A stretch of 64,000 bases of DNA from Candidatus Loosdrechtia aerotolerans (lineage in GTDB: Bacteria > Planctomycetota > Brocadiia > Brocadiales > Brocadiaceae): contig SOER01000001.1 of NCBI GenBank assembly GCA_021646405.1, positions 62,001 through 126,000 of the forward strand. Direction: 5' to 3'. Of the stretch, positions 1-9,794 are shown piece after piece. The first letter of the stretch is position 1. Each line of letters opens with the position of its first letter. The position numbers and the translations under genes are program-made. The notes beneath the pieces were generated by a model. It saw only the letters and a program-made list of their open reading frames with translations, was not told where the DNA came from and made no database searches.

Positions 1-1619
1 TGGGTTATTTTTTGGATGGCGTTTTGAATCAAAATCTCGGAGATTGGGTCCATACTGGAGGTTGCTTCATCAAGAATTAACACCTGTGGATCGTAAATGA
101 TAATTCGGGAAAGAGAAATAAACTGGCGCTCACCAGCAGAAAGGTTTGCTCCCCGCTCAGTAATTTCCGTATCCAACCCCTTCGGCATACGTTGTATAAA
201 AGGCATAAGCCCCAATGAATCAATCGTCTCCAATACCTCTGAATCAGATATGGGTCTAAATAACGTAATATTATCTCTCAATGTACCTGCAAAGAGAAAT
301 ACGTCCTGACTCACCAGTCCAATGATGTACCGTAATCCAATCTTTTCTATCTTTTGTATGTCGATTCCGTCTAACCAAATAGTACCCTTTTGGATTTCAT
401 AAAGTCGTGTCAGTACATTTACGATCGAACTCTTTCCGCTACCAGTTACACCTACAAGAGCAACAGATTGACCAGATTCTATCTCAAAGGTAATATCCTT
501 CAGTATATAATTACAACCATTGTAGCTAAACCAGACATGTTCGAATTTTATTGCCCCTTTGAAATCTCTCCTCGGAACTTCTCTTGCGAAAGTAGAAATA
601 ATATAATCAACTTCTGCAGGTTCTCCCATAAGGGTAAAAATACGCTCTAGTGATGCCATAGCACCCTGAAATATGTTGTACTTTTCCACAATATCCCTGA
701 TAGGTTCAAATAAATAATGAATGTATGCCAGAAAGGTAACCAATATTCCCAGGGTAAGAAAACCCTGCATGTACCGCAATGCGCCATACCACAGAATGAG
801 GCCTACCGTGAATGCATTCACGATAGTTATTGCCGGCTGGAACACAGCAAAATAACAGATATACTTTACCTGTTCTTTTAAATAATAATCGTTAATTTCG
901 TCAAATTTATCATAGTTCTTTTTTTCCCGGTTGAAAAGCTGAATAACCTTCATCCCGGTAATATTCTCATTGAGATAGGCATTAATACGCGCCAGTTTAC
1001 GCCGTATCTCTCGAAATGACTTCTTCATCCGGTTTCCAAATAAAATGGCAATCACGACAATAACAGGAAAAAAGGAGAGTGTAATAATTCCAAGAGTTGG
1101 GTTTAACATGAACATGGCAATGAAAATACCAATAATAATGCAGATATCTGCGATTACTACAATGACACCTGCAGAGAAGAGTTCACCGACAGCTGAAATA
1201 TCATTTGTTAAACGGGTAACGATTCGCCCAACGGGGGTTTTATCGAAGAAGGAATTGGGAAGCGACTGAACATGATGAAAAAGATCCATACGCATGTGGA
1301 GCATAACCTTCTGTCCTATGGCCTGGATATTATAGCTTTGCACTAATATAAGGAATAACCGGAGTGTTTCTATCCCAAACAAGGCAAATGCGACCTTATA
1401 GAGTATAACCCTGTTCCCCTTGCTTATACCCTGATCAATAGCATACCCGAAAAGATAGGGCCCCAGCAGAAACAGAACAGTAGTGATCATTACCATAAGG
1501 ACAGACAGGATAGCGGATATTTTATAGCGCAGGATATAAGACATAAATTGTCCCATAACCGTCCTGCCCGATAATTTACCTGCTAAAACATCTTCAGCAA
1601 AAAATTCTTCTCTTTCCAT
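1..1619 (-). CDS. ABC exporter half-transporter, consensus-ATPase subunit (C-terminus cut by window edge)
   Basis: This is a fused membrane/ATPase half of an ABC exporter; 539 codons are visible and the 3' end lies outside the window. The N-terminal part is hydrophobic. The nucleotide-binding domain shows Walker A VALVGVTGSGKSS (near 430-460), signature LSAGERQ (near 120-150) and Walker B VLILDEATSSMD with the catalytic Glu (near 60-90). It lies 78 bp downstream of a second half-transporter on the same strand. That partner has Asp in place of the catalytic Glu, while this subunit has a non-standard signature (LSAGE for LSGGQ), the arrangement expected of a heterodimeric exporter with one degenerate ATP site. 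The start is the ATG at 1617-1619, with only a weak ribosome site. The substrate (lipid, drug or peptide) cannot be told. Confidence 0.9.
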   Translation of the reverse strand, partial: MEREEFFAEDVLAGKLSGRTVMGQFMSYILRYKISAILSVLMVMITTVLFLLGPYLFGYAIDQGISKGNRVILYKVAFALFGIETLRLFLILVQSYNIQAIGQKVMLHMRMDLFHHVQSLPNSFFDKTPVGRIVTRLTNDISAVGELFSAGVIVVIADICIIIGIFIAMFMLNPTLGIITLSFFPVIVVIAILFGNRMKKSFREIRRKLARINAYLNENITGMKVIQLFNREKKNYDKFDEINDYYLKEQVKYICYFAVFQPAITIVNAFTVGLILWYGALRYMQGFLTLGILVTFLAYIHYLFEPIRDIVEKYNIFQGAMASLERIFTLMGEPAEVDYIISTFAREVPRRDFKGAIKFEHVWFSYNGCNYILKDITFEIESGQSVALVGVTGSGKSSIVNVLTRLYEIQKGTIWLDGIDIQKIEKIGLRYIIGLVSQDVFLFAGTLRDNITLFRPISDSEVLETIDSLGLMPFIQRMPKGLDTEITERGANLSAGERQFISLSRIIIYDPQVLILDEATSSMDPISEILIQNAIQKIT

Positions 1620-1697
1620 AAATTTTTATATTTTTTCACCACATAATGGATTGATTCTTTTCCATCTATCCTTTTTCGTTTTCACGGTAAATTTCAA

Positions 1698-3464
1698 TTA
1701 CTGTACCAGTTTTTCTTCCAGTACCTCTTTCGAATATAAAGAGGTATATACCCCATTCAGTTTTATAAGCTGTCCATGTGTACCTTTTTCAACTATCATA
1801 CCGTTTTTCATGACGATAATCATATCAAAGCTCTTTATAGCAGGTAACCTATGGGTTACAACGATAATCGTTCTCCCTAAGAAACACCCTGAAATATTTT
1901 TAATAATCATTTCTTCTACCCGGGCATCCACAGCAGAAAGACAGTCGTCAAGGATGATGATATGGGGGTTTATAGCAAGTGCACGTGCAATGGTAAGGCG
2001 TTGCTTTTGTCCACCCGATAGGTTGGCTCCTCGTTCCCCTAAGTATGTCTCTAGCTTATGGGGAAGCTCCTCCATTTCTCTTTCAATTGCAACCATACGA
2101 ATAAGTTCATGAACACAATACCCTCTGATCTTCTCATCCTCTACACCAAACAATACATTATCCACAATCCTTTCGGAGAAAAGAAACGTTTCCTGCGGAA
2201 CAAAACCAATAGCTTTTCGCAAGGCCTTAAGATCAATCGTATTAATATCAGTACCATTTATAAAAAGACTCTGACCCGGTACAGGAATTATCCGGGGAAT
2301 GAGGTTTACCAGTGTGGATTTACCGCTTCCTATAGGACCTACGATAGCAACACGCTGCCCTGCAGAGATTTTTACATTTATCCCCCGTAAAACCCATTCA
2401 CGTTTCCCCTCGTAACGGATACTTATATCCCTGAATTCAATATCCCCCTGAGGTACGTATGGTAGAGCATTCTTTGATATAATCTCCGGCTTTTCATTCA
2501 TCACTTCATCTACACGTTTCATAGAGGCATTTCCACGCTGCAAAAGAGATATGCTCCATCCAGTAGCCGTCATAGGCCAGACCATCATTGAGATATAACG
2601 CTGGAAGGCAACCAGGGTGCCAAGGGTAATGGCCCCCTCAATAACCATCCCTCCACCTATAAGAAGGAGTATAATAATACCCATGTACGTTGTATACTCG
2701 AATACCGGTCCCAGGAGTGCCTGTGGAATTGCTAAAGAAAGGTTTTTTCTCATGAAATCCTTACCCAGCCTCAAAATGGTTTGTTCCTCTTGTTGTGATA
2801 TATTAAAAGATTTTACAACACGGATACCCGATATATTCTCTTGCACCTTCTCACTAATCCTCGAGAACTGTTCCTGAACCATCCGGAACCGTTTATCAAT
2901 AACGTTCTTAATCTTATATGCAATAAATGGTATCAATGGCATTAATAAAAACGTATATAGGGACAGCCTGGGAGAAAGATAAATAATAATCGGTGGTATT
3001 ACAAAAAAATAGAATACAGCATCCAGTCCGACTAACAGGCCGGGACCTACAGCCATACGGACAGCACTGATGTCATTTGTTGCACGTGACATGAGGTCAC
3101 CAGTTTTATATTTTTGAAAAAATTTTCCAGAGAGTGTCTCGATATGTTTAAAAAATGCCATTCTGATATCGTAATCACAACGAAAAGACGTTCCAATAAA
3201 ATTCATTCTCCAGATGTATCGACATATGCCCTGAAAAAAACTTATGAAAAGATACAAAAATGAAAGGGTGGCGATTTCCGTAAGATTAACCTCGCGAGAA
3301 AGGATATCGAGCGCCTTTTTTATGACAAGGGGTGGGAAGATATTAATTATATCTATAGCGACAAGTGATATGGTACCTATAATAAAATACCGCTTATATT
3401 TCTTTATAAAAACCCGATAAACAAGATTCTTCTCCCAGAATCTTCTCAAGTTCTTAAAAAACAT
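1698..3464 (-). CDS. ABC exporter half-transporter, degenerate-site subunit
   Basis: About 588 residues with the order of an MsbA/LmrA-type exporter: roughly six transmembrane helices in residues 1-310, then a nucleotide-binding domain. Walker A is AIVGPIGSGKST and the signature is LSGGQKQRL. Walker B is HIIILDDCLSAVD, so the catalytic Glu is Asp (codon 1944-1946), and the H-loop is VVTHRL. The Asp marks it as the degenerate-site half of a heterodimer with the gene at 1-1619, as known for TM287/288 and BmrCD-type exporters. I chose the ATG at 3464 because a GAAGAG ribosome site lies 6 nt before it; the ATG at 3470 touches that site directly. It is the first gene of a two-gene operon divergent from the methyltransferase. 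Confidence 0.9.
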   Translation of the reverse strand: MFFKNLRRFWEKNLVYRVFIKKYKRYFIIGTISLVAIDIINIFPPLVIKKALDILSREVNLTEIATLSFLYLFISFFQGICRYIWRMNFIGTSFRCDYDIRMAFFKHIETLSGKFFQKYKTGDLMSRATNDISAVRMAVGPGLLVGLDAVFYFFVIPPIIIYLSPRLSLYTFLLMPLIPFIAYKIKNVIDKRFRMVQEQFSRISEKVQENISGIRVVKSFNISQQEEQTILRLGKDFMRKNLSLAIPQALLGPVFEYTTYMGIIILLLIGGGMVIEGAITLGTLVAFQRYISMMVWPMTATGWSISLLQRGNASMKRVDEVMNEKPEIISKNALPYVPQGDIEFRDISIRYEGKREWVLRGINVKISAGQRVAIVGPIGSGKSTLVNLIPRIIPVPGQSLFINGTDINTIDLKALRKAIGFVPQETFLFSERIVDNVLFGVEDEKIRGYCVHELIRMVAIEREMEELPHKLETYLGERGANLSGGQKQRLTIARALAINPHIIILDDCLSAVDARVEEMIIKNISGCFLGRTIIVVTHRLPAIKSFDMIIVMKNGMIVEKGTHGQLIKLNGVYTSLYSKEVLEEKLVQ

Positions 3465-3591
3465 ATACATCTCTTCTTATAAAACAAAAATTGATACGAT
3501 CTTCTTAAATTTATTTCTGTATTTTTTTTGATTTCTTTATAAAATATTCACAATATCATATATATCCTGAATTGTATAGGAGTATTTTTAG

Positions 3592-4335
3592 ATGGAAAAG
3601 AATGCTTTAAGAAAAACGGTTTATGCCTTCAATAATACGGATACTGTTGCTACGTATGATTTTGATATGGATGTCTGGCATCCGAATCGTGCAAAAATGG
3701 CATCTATTGTATGTGAGATATTGCCTTTTCAAAGGACAGAAAAACTTAGCATACTGGATCTTGGTGTGGGAACCGGGTACTTAACCTCCAGGATTCTGGA
3801 GACATTTCCCAGCGCAAAAATTATAGCCGTAGACGCAGCAGAACTTATGGTAGAAAAGGCCAAATTACGGCTTAAGGATTATCAGAAACAAGTGCTATTT
3901 CGCATTTCTACCTTTCAGGAATTACCTGATAAGGGAAATACCACCCTTGCCAACCTCGATATCGTGGTTTCTTCTTTTGCTCTCCATCACTTATATAAGG
4001 AAGAAAAGCTGAGATTACTCACCTATATCTATTCGGTATTAAAGCCAAATGGCTGGTTTATCAATTGCGATATTGTTAAAATAGCCAATACCTTTCTCGA
4101 GGGTCGATTTCGGTACCTCCACCACCGGGGAATACAACAAAGGATAAAACAGATTGATCATATAGAAAAACCCATAGATCAGATTTCTGCTGAACTGATG
4201 GAGAGAGAAAAGAAAGGTGGTGACCACCCTTTACTTCTTACGGATGATATACAACTCCTGAAAGAAGCCGGGTTTTCGGCTGCTGAATGTTTCTGGAAGG
4301 AATACCGGGAAACCGTATATGGTGGAATAAAATGA
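3592..4335 (+). CDS. class I SAM-dependent methyltransferase
   Basis: A 247-residue Rossmann-type methyltransferase. The SAM-binding motif I is ILDLGVGTGYLTSRIL (about residues 60-75), followed by an acidic residue at the end of strand 2 (IIAVDAAELM) and the post-motif LDIVVSSFALHHL (about 125). The substrate is unknown; the fold is that of ubiquinone/menaquinone-type and small-molecule methyltransferases. The stop codon overlaps the next gene as ATGA (4332-4335), so translation is probably coupled to the ABC-F protein. It may modify rRNA, a ribosomal factor or a small molecule, but the sequence does not decide. Confidence 0.85.
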   Translation: MEKNALRKTVYAFNNTDTVATYDFDMDVWHPNRAKMASIVCEILPFQRTEKLSILDLGVGTGYLTSRILETFPSAKIIAVDAAELMVEKAKLRLKDYQKQVLFRISTFQELPDKGNTTLANLDIVVSSFALHHLYKEEKLRLLTYIYSVLKPNGWFINCDIVKIANTFLEGRFRYLHHRGIQQRIKQIDHIEKPIDQISAELMEREKKGGDHPLLLTDDIQLLKEAGFSAAECFWKEYRETVYGGIK

Positions 4336-6281
4336 TTCGTCTCAATACTATCAGTTTATCTTTTAGCGGCAAGACTATTTTAGACACTATTTCTCTCCAT
4401 ATCCGGAGAAATGACCGGATCGGCTTAATCGGCCCCAATGGTACAGGAAAATCCACGTTATTTAAAGTTATCGGTAAACTCATAGAACCTCATGCAGGCG
4501 AACTTATCTTTGCAAAAGACCTTATCATTGGTTATCTTCCCCAGGAAGGTTTTGTTTTTAAGAAAAAGACTATCTTCGAAGAGGCAAGCTCCGCCTTTGA
4601 GGATATCCTTTCCCTAAAAAATCAACTTGCCAAGATTCATACACAACTCGAGGATCTCTCCATACAGAATAACGAACGTCAGTTGCTTTTAGATAAATAT
4701 ACACACTTACATCATCAATTAGAAGTCGTTCATGGTGCCAAGATTCATGCAGAGACGGGCAAGGTCCTGAAGGGTATAGGGTTTAAAGAATCAGATTTTG
4801 AAAAGAGTATTGATACCTTAAGCGGCGGGTGGCAAATGCGGGTGGCTCTTTCTAAATTGTTATTACAGGAACCCAGCCTACTCCTTCTCGATGAACCGAC
4901 AAATCATCTCGATATTGATTCTATTCTTTGGCTAGAGGATTATCTCAGGGAATTTCAAGGCGGATTAATTATCATATCACATGATCGTGCATTTCTTGAT
5001 CGCAACGTAAAGAAGATCTGGGAACTGGAGAGGGGGAGTATCACCGAATATCATGGTAATTATTCGTTTTATGAAGATGAAAAGGAGAAACGGATAGAGC
5101 TACAAAGGGCACGCTACAATAATCAACAGAAAAAGATTAAAGAAGTAGAACGTTTTATAGAACGGTTTCGGGCTAAAAACACAAAGGCCTCTCAGGTACA
5201 GAGCCGGATTCTTATGCTTGAGAACATGGAGAAGGAGGAATTGCCTGAAACTGCCCTGGAAAAGGTACAATTTAGATTTCCTGCATCGAAACAGAGCGGT
5301 GTATCCGTGCTCGAAGTGAAAAATGTCTCCCATAGCTACAACGGACATTGTATCTTTCAGGACATTCATCTTTCAATTGAACGGGGGGAAAGGGTGGCCC
5401 TCGTAGGGCAAAATGGGTCGGGAAAATCAACCCTGTCACGTATCATAGCGGGGATTGAACAACGTTATTCCGGGACAATCAAGATGGGGCATAATGTCCT
5501 CTTTGGGTATTTTGCGCAAGAACATGCAGAAAAATTAGAGAGTAGCAATACGGTATTAGAAGAGATGGAATCTGTTGCTCCATTTTCCATGATTCCGCAT
5601 ATCCGGCATCTATTAGGCACATTTCTTTTTTCAGGTGATGATGTCTTTAAGACGGTTAATGTCCTGAGTGGCGGTGAAAAATCCCGTTTATCCCTTGCCA
5701 GGATACTTCTAAAACCTACCAACTTTTTGATTCTGGACGAACCAACAAACCATATCGATATTACTACCAAAAAGATTTTAAAAGATGCATTATTGAATTA
5801 TTCCGGAAGTCTGCTCATTATTTCGCATGACAGATATTTTTTAGACGGCTTAGTATCAAAAGTTTATGAGTTAAAGGATAAGAAGATATATACCCATTTA
5901 GGTTCTTTTCATGACTTTCTTGAAAAGAAGACCTTGGGTTTACATACAGAAAATGTGGAGATAAAGGAGAAAACCACTACAACATACGTAAAATCCGAGG
6001 AATGTAGCTCACAAAAACAGCAGTACTTGTTAAAAAAAGAACAGAATGCCAAAAAGCGGAAACTCACAAAAGAAGTTCAGTGCATTGAAGAAAATATCTC
6101 TTTACTGGAAACCCAAAAGAAAGAACTGGACCAAATATTCTCTGATGTAACACTCTATACGAATAAGGACAAATCTGTAGAAATTCATAAGCAATATAAA
6201 GCCATTACCGAAGAACTACATCAGTTGTATCAGAGGTGGGAATCAGTTCATACCGAATTAGAATCGGTAAATAATAATTAA
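4332..6281 (+). CDS. ABC-F family ATPase (Uup/YdiF-like)
   Basis: A 649-residue soluble protein with two ABC domains and no membrane segment. Domain 1 has GPNGTGKSTLFK, LSGGWQMRVALSK and LLLLDEPTNHLD. Domain 2 has GQNGSGKSTLSR, LSGGEKSRLSLAR and LILDEPTNHID. A charged helical linker lies between them (about residues 240-320) and a Lys/Glu-rich coiled coil closes the protein (about 540-649), as in Uup/YdiF. The family acts on ribosomes, as translation factors or antibiotic-resistance proteins. The start is the ATG at 4332, which overlaps the methyltransferase stop; upstream in-frame ATGs have no separate ribosome site. Which subfamily role applies cannot be told. Confidence 0.92.
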   Translation: MIRLNTISLSFSGKTILDTISLHIRRNDRIGLIGPNGTGKSTLFKVIGKLIEPHAGELIFAKDLIIGYLPQEGFVFKKKTIFEEASSAFEDILSLKNQLAKIHTQLEDLSIQNNERQLLLDKYTHLHHQLEVVHGAKIHAETGKVLKGIGFKESDFEKSIDTLSGGWQMRVALSKLLLQEPSLLLLDEPTNHLDIDSILWLEDYLREFQGGLIIISHDRAFLDRNVKKIWELERGSITEYHGNYSFYEDEKEKRIELQRARYNNQQKKIKEVERFIERFRAKNTKASQVQSRILMLENMEKEELPETALEKVQFRFPASKQSGVSVLEVKNVSHSYNGHCIFQDIHLSIERGERVALVGQNGSGKSTLSRIIAGIEQRYSGTIKMGHNVLFGYFAQEHAEKLESSNTVLEEMESVAPFSMIPHIRHLLGTFLFSGDDVFKTVNVLSGGEKSRLSLARILLKPTNFLILDEPTNHIDITTKKILKDALLNYSGSLLIISHDRYFLDGLVSKVYELKDKKIYTHLGSFHDFLEKKTLGLHTENVEIKEKTTTTYVKSEECSSQKQQYLLKKEQNAKKRKLTKEVQCIEENISLLETQKKELDQIFSDVTLYTNKDKSVEIHKQYKAITEELHQLYQRWESVHTELESVNNN

Positions 6282-6361
6282 TAATTTGATTTTATAGAAT
6301 AATTTTTATAAGATTTCACAACCTGTATCGACTTTCACTTTTTAAAGAGAATACATCATGG

Positions 6362-7282
6362 ATGAATCAGAATAACATGTATTATACCATAAATACTGTA
6401 CCCCTGACATATTCTGATAGTATTCAGAAGTATCTTGTTAAGGTAGTATCCTTACTCTCAATCATATTTATTTATCTCTCCCTTCAGGCAGTATGGGCCT
6501 CTACCATGCAGGGGAATATCTATAAAACCTCAAATAAAAAATACAGTGCGAAGAAATGGATGAAAAACGGAGAGGCGAAATATAAACGGGGCCAGTTTGA
6601 ATATGCGGCAAAGGCATTTCATAAATCTATCGCATCGTATCCAGGGTACTTTGAAGCATGGGAAGGACTGGGGAATACACTATACAATTTGGGCGATTAT
6701 AATGCAGCTATTCAAGCATACGATAAGGCATTACATATCGAACCAGATAATCATGCGATACGGATAAATAAGGGAATTGTTTTCTATAAGAAGGGCGATT
6801 ATGAAGAGGCCTTGAAATTATACAATACAGCTCTTGAGTCGAATCCTACCCTTTCGCGCGCCCTGTATAATAAGGGCGTTGTCCTTATTGCAATGAAGAG
6901 GAATGAAGAGGCATTGAAGGCGTTTGAAAAAGCTATTGAGATTAATCCCCAGGAAGACCTGGCATGGCATGGAAAGGGATATCTTTTAATCATGTTTGAG
7001 AAATATGATGAAGCGCTCCGGCTCTTTACCAGGGCTGCTGAAGAAAATCCCGGCAGGACATGGGCCTGGAATAATATGGGTATTACCCTTGGCAGGCTTT
7101 CCATGTATAATGAAGCAATTATGGCATTTGATAAGGCTATCAGCATGAATCCGAAAAATGCAAGGGCATGGCATAATAAAGCAAACACACTTTATAATAT
7201 GGGTAATTACAGAGAAGCGATGAAGACATATAATAAGGCTATGGAATTAGACCCGCTTCTGTACGTAGATAATAAAAATTAA
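6362..7282 (+). CDS. membrane-anchored or exported TPR protein
   Basis: 306 residues. An N-terminal hydrophobic stretch (about residues 27-45, ending LSLQAVWAS) is a signal peptide or anchor. It is followed by about seven tetratricopeptide repeats of 34 residues from about 70 to 300, with repeated AW..KG..L and EA...Y.KA...P patterns. TPR arrays are protein-protein scaffolds. The ATG at 6362 is used because an ATG four bases earlier runs into a stop after five codons. It is probably co-transcribed with the secreted propeller that starts 55 bp downstream, so it may help in envelope assembly. No specific partner is visible. Confidence 0.85.
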   Translation: MNQNNMYYTINTVPLTYSDSIQKYLVKVVSLLSIIFIYLSLQAVWASTMQGNIYKTSNKKYSAKKWMKNGEAKYKRGQFEYAAKAFHKSIASYPGYFEAWEGLGNTLYNLGDYNAAIQAYDKALHIEPDNHAIRINKGIVFYKKGDYEEALKLYNTALESNPTLSRALYNKGVVLIAMKRNEEALKAFEKAIEINPQEDLAWHGKGYLLIMFEKYDEALRLFTRAAEENPGRTWAWNNMGITLGRLSMYNEAIMAFDKAISMNPKNARAWHNKANTLYNMGNYREAMKTYNKAMELDPLLYVDNKN

Positions 7283-7337
7283 ACAAGATGCAAGGAATTA
7301 CTTGCAATATTTGTAATTAGATGAGGAGCATTTTCCC

Positions 7338-8765
7338 GTGAAGATCATAAAGAATATAACGTTTGTATTCCCTGCGTGGCTTATAACAGGCTTTTTTACC
7401 CTCGCAAACTTACAGCACCCTGCTATTGCTGCATGGCCTTCAGATTCAAAAGGAAATACAGCGGTGTGTACTGCACCAAGTCAACAGGGAAATCCACTCA
7501 TCATAAGTGATGGCGCCGGAGGTGCTATCATTGTCTGGGAAGACACTAGAAATATCCATTTTGATATTTATGCCCAGCGGATTGATACACACGGAAACGT
7601 CCAGTGGACAAAGGATGGCATTCCCGTCTGTACCGCCCCTGAAAAACAAAATCGGCCAAGGATCATCAGCAACGGAGACGGAGGGGCTATTGTTACCTGG
7701 CAGGATATAAGAAGCGGTATTCATAACTCTGATATTTATGCCCAGTATATCAATGCCGACGGTACTCCCCGATGGGCGGAGAACGGAATCCCGGTCTGCA
7801 AAGAGGTAAACGCCCAAAGTAGCCAAAGTATCGCATCAGACGGTGCAGGGGGAGCTATTATCGTCTGGCAGGATTATCGCACCAATTATGCAGATCTGTA
7901 TGCCCAGCGTATCAACAAAAATGGAGAATTATTGTGGAAAAAGGAGGGAGTACTCGTCTGCGGAACTTCTGGTGCACAGAGCGCACCAGTAATCGTGGAA
8001 GATGGTACAGGTGGCGTTATTGTGGCGTGGCTGGATTTCAGGAAAAGTTATGCGGATATTTATGCGCAAAGAATTGATGGGAGCGGCAACGTATTGTGGG
8101 AAAAGAGAGGGGTTCCTCTCTGTACCGCACTGGGACATGAAAACTTACAGGTAATAACGGGTAATGGCGCTGAAGGAGCAATTGTAGCCTGGGTTGATAC
8201 CCGCAACGGTAATAACGATATCTTTGCCCAACAGGTAGATGGTAACGGAACTATGCATTGGAAGGAAAACGGTATTCCGGTATGTACTGTATCAGGCGAT
8301 CAAAATTATCCTGTAATCATCAGTAACGGAGCAGGTGGTGCCATCCTCTCATGGTGGGACAAGAGAAACGGCGAATACGATATCTATGCACAACATATTG
8401 ACCTTGCAGGTAATCCTTTATGGGAAGCTGATGGTCTTGCTGTTTGTGTTGAACCAGGTATTCAGAATAATGTGAATATAACGGGTAACGGTGCTCACGG
8501 CGCTATTCTGGCCTGGAACGATAACCGTACAGGAGGCCCTACGTTTGATCTCTACGTTCAACAGATTGATGCAAAAGGGGCTGCTGTATGGGCCAGAAAC
8601 GGTGTAGCCTGCAGCACTGCGCCAGATACACAATGCTTTCCCGCACTTGTAAGTGATGGTGCTGGCGGTGCTATCATTACCTGGCAAGACGGTCGTAATA
8701 GAGACACAAGTTATTGGGATATTTATGCCCAGAAGATCAATGAACAGGGTTTCTTGGGAGAATAG
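7338..8765 (+). CDS. secreted eight-repeat beta-propeller-like protein
   Basis: 475 residues with an N-terminal signal peptide (to about residue 35, ending IAAW). The remainder is eight repeats of about 50 residues, each holding a D/NGxGGAIIxWxDxR core followed by a D-I-YAQ-I segment and a W-x-x-G-V/I-x-V/L-C segment. The regular strand pattern suggests a beta-propeller. Start is a GTG at 7338 with a GAGGAG site at 7323-7328, 9 nt upstream. The role is unknown; extracellular recognition or a surface coat are possibilities. A different repeat family of similar style occurs at 59865-62363. Confidence 0.85.
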   Translation: MKIIKNITFVFPAWLITGFFTLANLQHPAIAAWPSDSKGNTAVCTAPSQQGNPLIISDGAGGAIIVWEDTRNIHFDIYAQRIDTHGNVQWTKDGIPVCTAPEKQNRPRIISNGDGGAIVTWQDIRSGIHNSDIYAQYINADGTPRWAENGIPVCKEVNAQSSQSIASDGAGGAIIVWQDYRTNYADLYAQRINKNGELLWKKEGVLVCGTSGAQSAPVIVEDGTGGVIVAWLDFRKSYADIYAQRIDGSGNVLWEKRGVPLCTALGHENLQVITGNGAEGAIVAWVDTRNGNNDIFAQQVDGNGTMHWKENGIPVCTVSGDQNYPVIISNGAGGAILSWWDKRNGEYDIYAQHIDLAGNPLWEADGLAVCVEPGIQNNVNITGNGAHGAILAWNDNRTGGPTFDLYVQQIDAKGAAVWARNGVACSTAPDTQCFPALVSDGAGGAIITWQDGRNRDTSYWDIYAQKINEQGFLGE

Positions 8766-8769
8766 GTCA

Positions 8770-8789
8770 GCCGGAAGGTCTTATCCGGC
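8770..8789. terminator. possible bidirectional terminator hairpin
   Basis: GCCGGA (8770-8775) pairs with TCCGGC (8784-8789) around an 8-nt loop, between two convergent genes. The T-run is poor on both strands, so the call is weak. Confidence 0.3.
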
Positions 8790-8805
8790 CGTTGAATACG
8801 TTGTG

Positions 8806-9558
8806 TTATTTGTGTTCTCTATATCGATGAAACATATCCTGAAGTTTTTGGAAAATATCTCTAATGCGACCATTATTATTCAGATATATATCCCCCGGGA
8901 ACTGTGCATTTTCAAAAGGCTTTATGAATGACGGAATCATTTCATCTACCACATGATTTACCTGATTATGCTTTAAGAGCAGGGTTGGTACCCGTTCTTC
9001 CACGGCATTTATGATCTCTACAGGGATAATCCCGTTCCATCCTTTTGAAAACCCTTCAATAATATAAAGTTTGCCCTCCTTGTCAAATACCTGATACCAG
9101 ACATGGGCAAAGCTCATCGTGCTCTCTTTATCTACCACCCAACCCCATACAATATCTCCATCTATATTTACCTCTGAGAGTTGTGAAAAGAATAGAAAGA
9201 TGGAATCTTCACAATCCCCCTGTTTTCTTCGAACGGTCTCCTGAGGTGTCTGCCAGTAATCAGTTCTTGGCGGTTCAGCACGATAATCAATAGTAAATGC
9301 TATTTCCCGATATGCCTCATAGATCTGTTCACCATAGTTGAAGGTATTGATACACCATTCTTTATAAGCCTGATTATCCGGTATGGCATCATCCCCCTGG
9401 AAATCTGCAGGAAAAGACTCTAATGACCAGGAGTCCTCAACCGGTTTATATCCTCTTTCCTGAAGAAAGATATCTGCATATGAGACGTCTGCAAACGTTT
9501 TCATGCAGAATGTACCAGATAAAATAAAATAGATTATACTTATAAATAAATACTTCAT
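8806..9558 (-). CDS. secreted transglutaminase-like (papain-fold) protein
   Basis: 250 residues from the ATG at 9556-9558, chosen because a typical signal peptide (MKYLFISIIYFILSG) begins there. The upstream in-frame ATG would place 12 extra residues before it. The mature part has the pattern of a transglutaminase-like cysteine protease: QGDCEDS with the candidate nucleophilic Cys, and FAHVWYQVF with the candidate His about 45 residues later. Such proteins cleave or cross-link peptides in the envelope, or have lost activity. It converges on the propeller gene. The substrate is unknown. Confidence 0.7.
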   Translation of the reverse strand: MKYLFISIIYFILSGTFCMKTFADVSYADIFLQERGYKPVEDSWSLESFPADFQGDDAIPDNQAYKEWCINTFNYGEQIYEAYREIAFTIDYRAEPPRTDYWQTPQETVRRKQGDCEDSIFLFFSQLSEVNIDGDIVWGWVVDKESTMSFAHVWYQVFDKEGKLYIIEGFSKGWNGIIPVEIINAVEERVPTLLLKHNQVNHVVDEMIPSFIKPFENAQFPGDIYLNNNGRIRDIFQKLQDMFHRYREHK

Positions 9559-9794
9559 AACAAAAATTTTACAATATAGTATTGATATTGTCAAACAGGT
9601 GACATACAGGTTACCGGAAGTGTATATTCAATTTTGCATGCCGGTCTGTTTTAAAAATATTCCTATAATCAGGAACACAAACTACATCAGTTTAATAACA
9701 CCGTAAATTTACCTTGCATTTTTATTTATGTTGGGATAATGTAAAGGAATTCAGATAAATATAAAATGTAAACAAATACATAGGTGCTTTTCTT

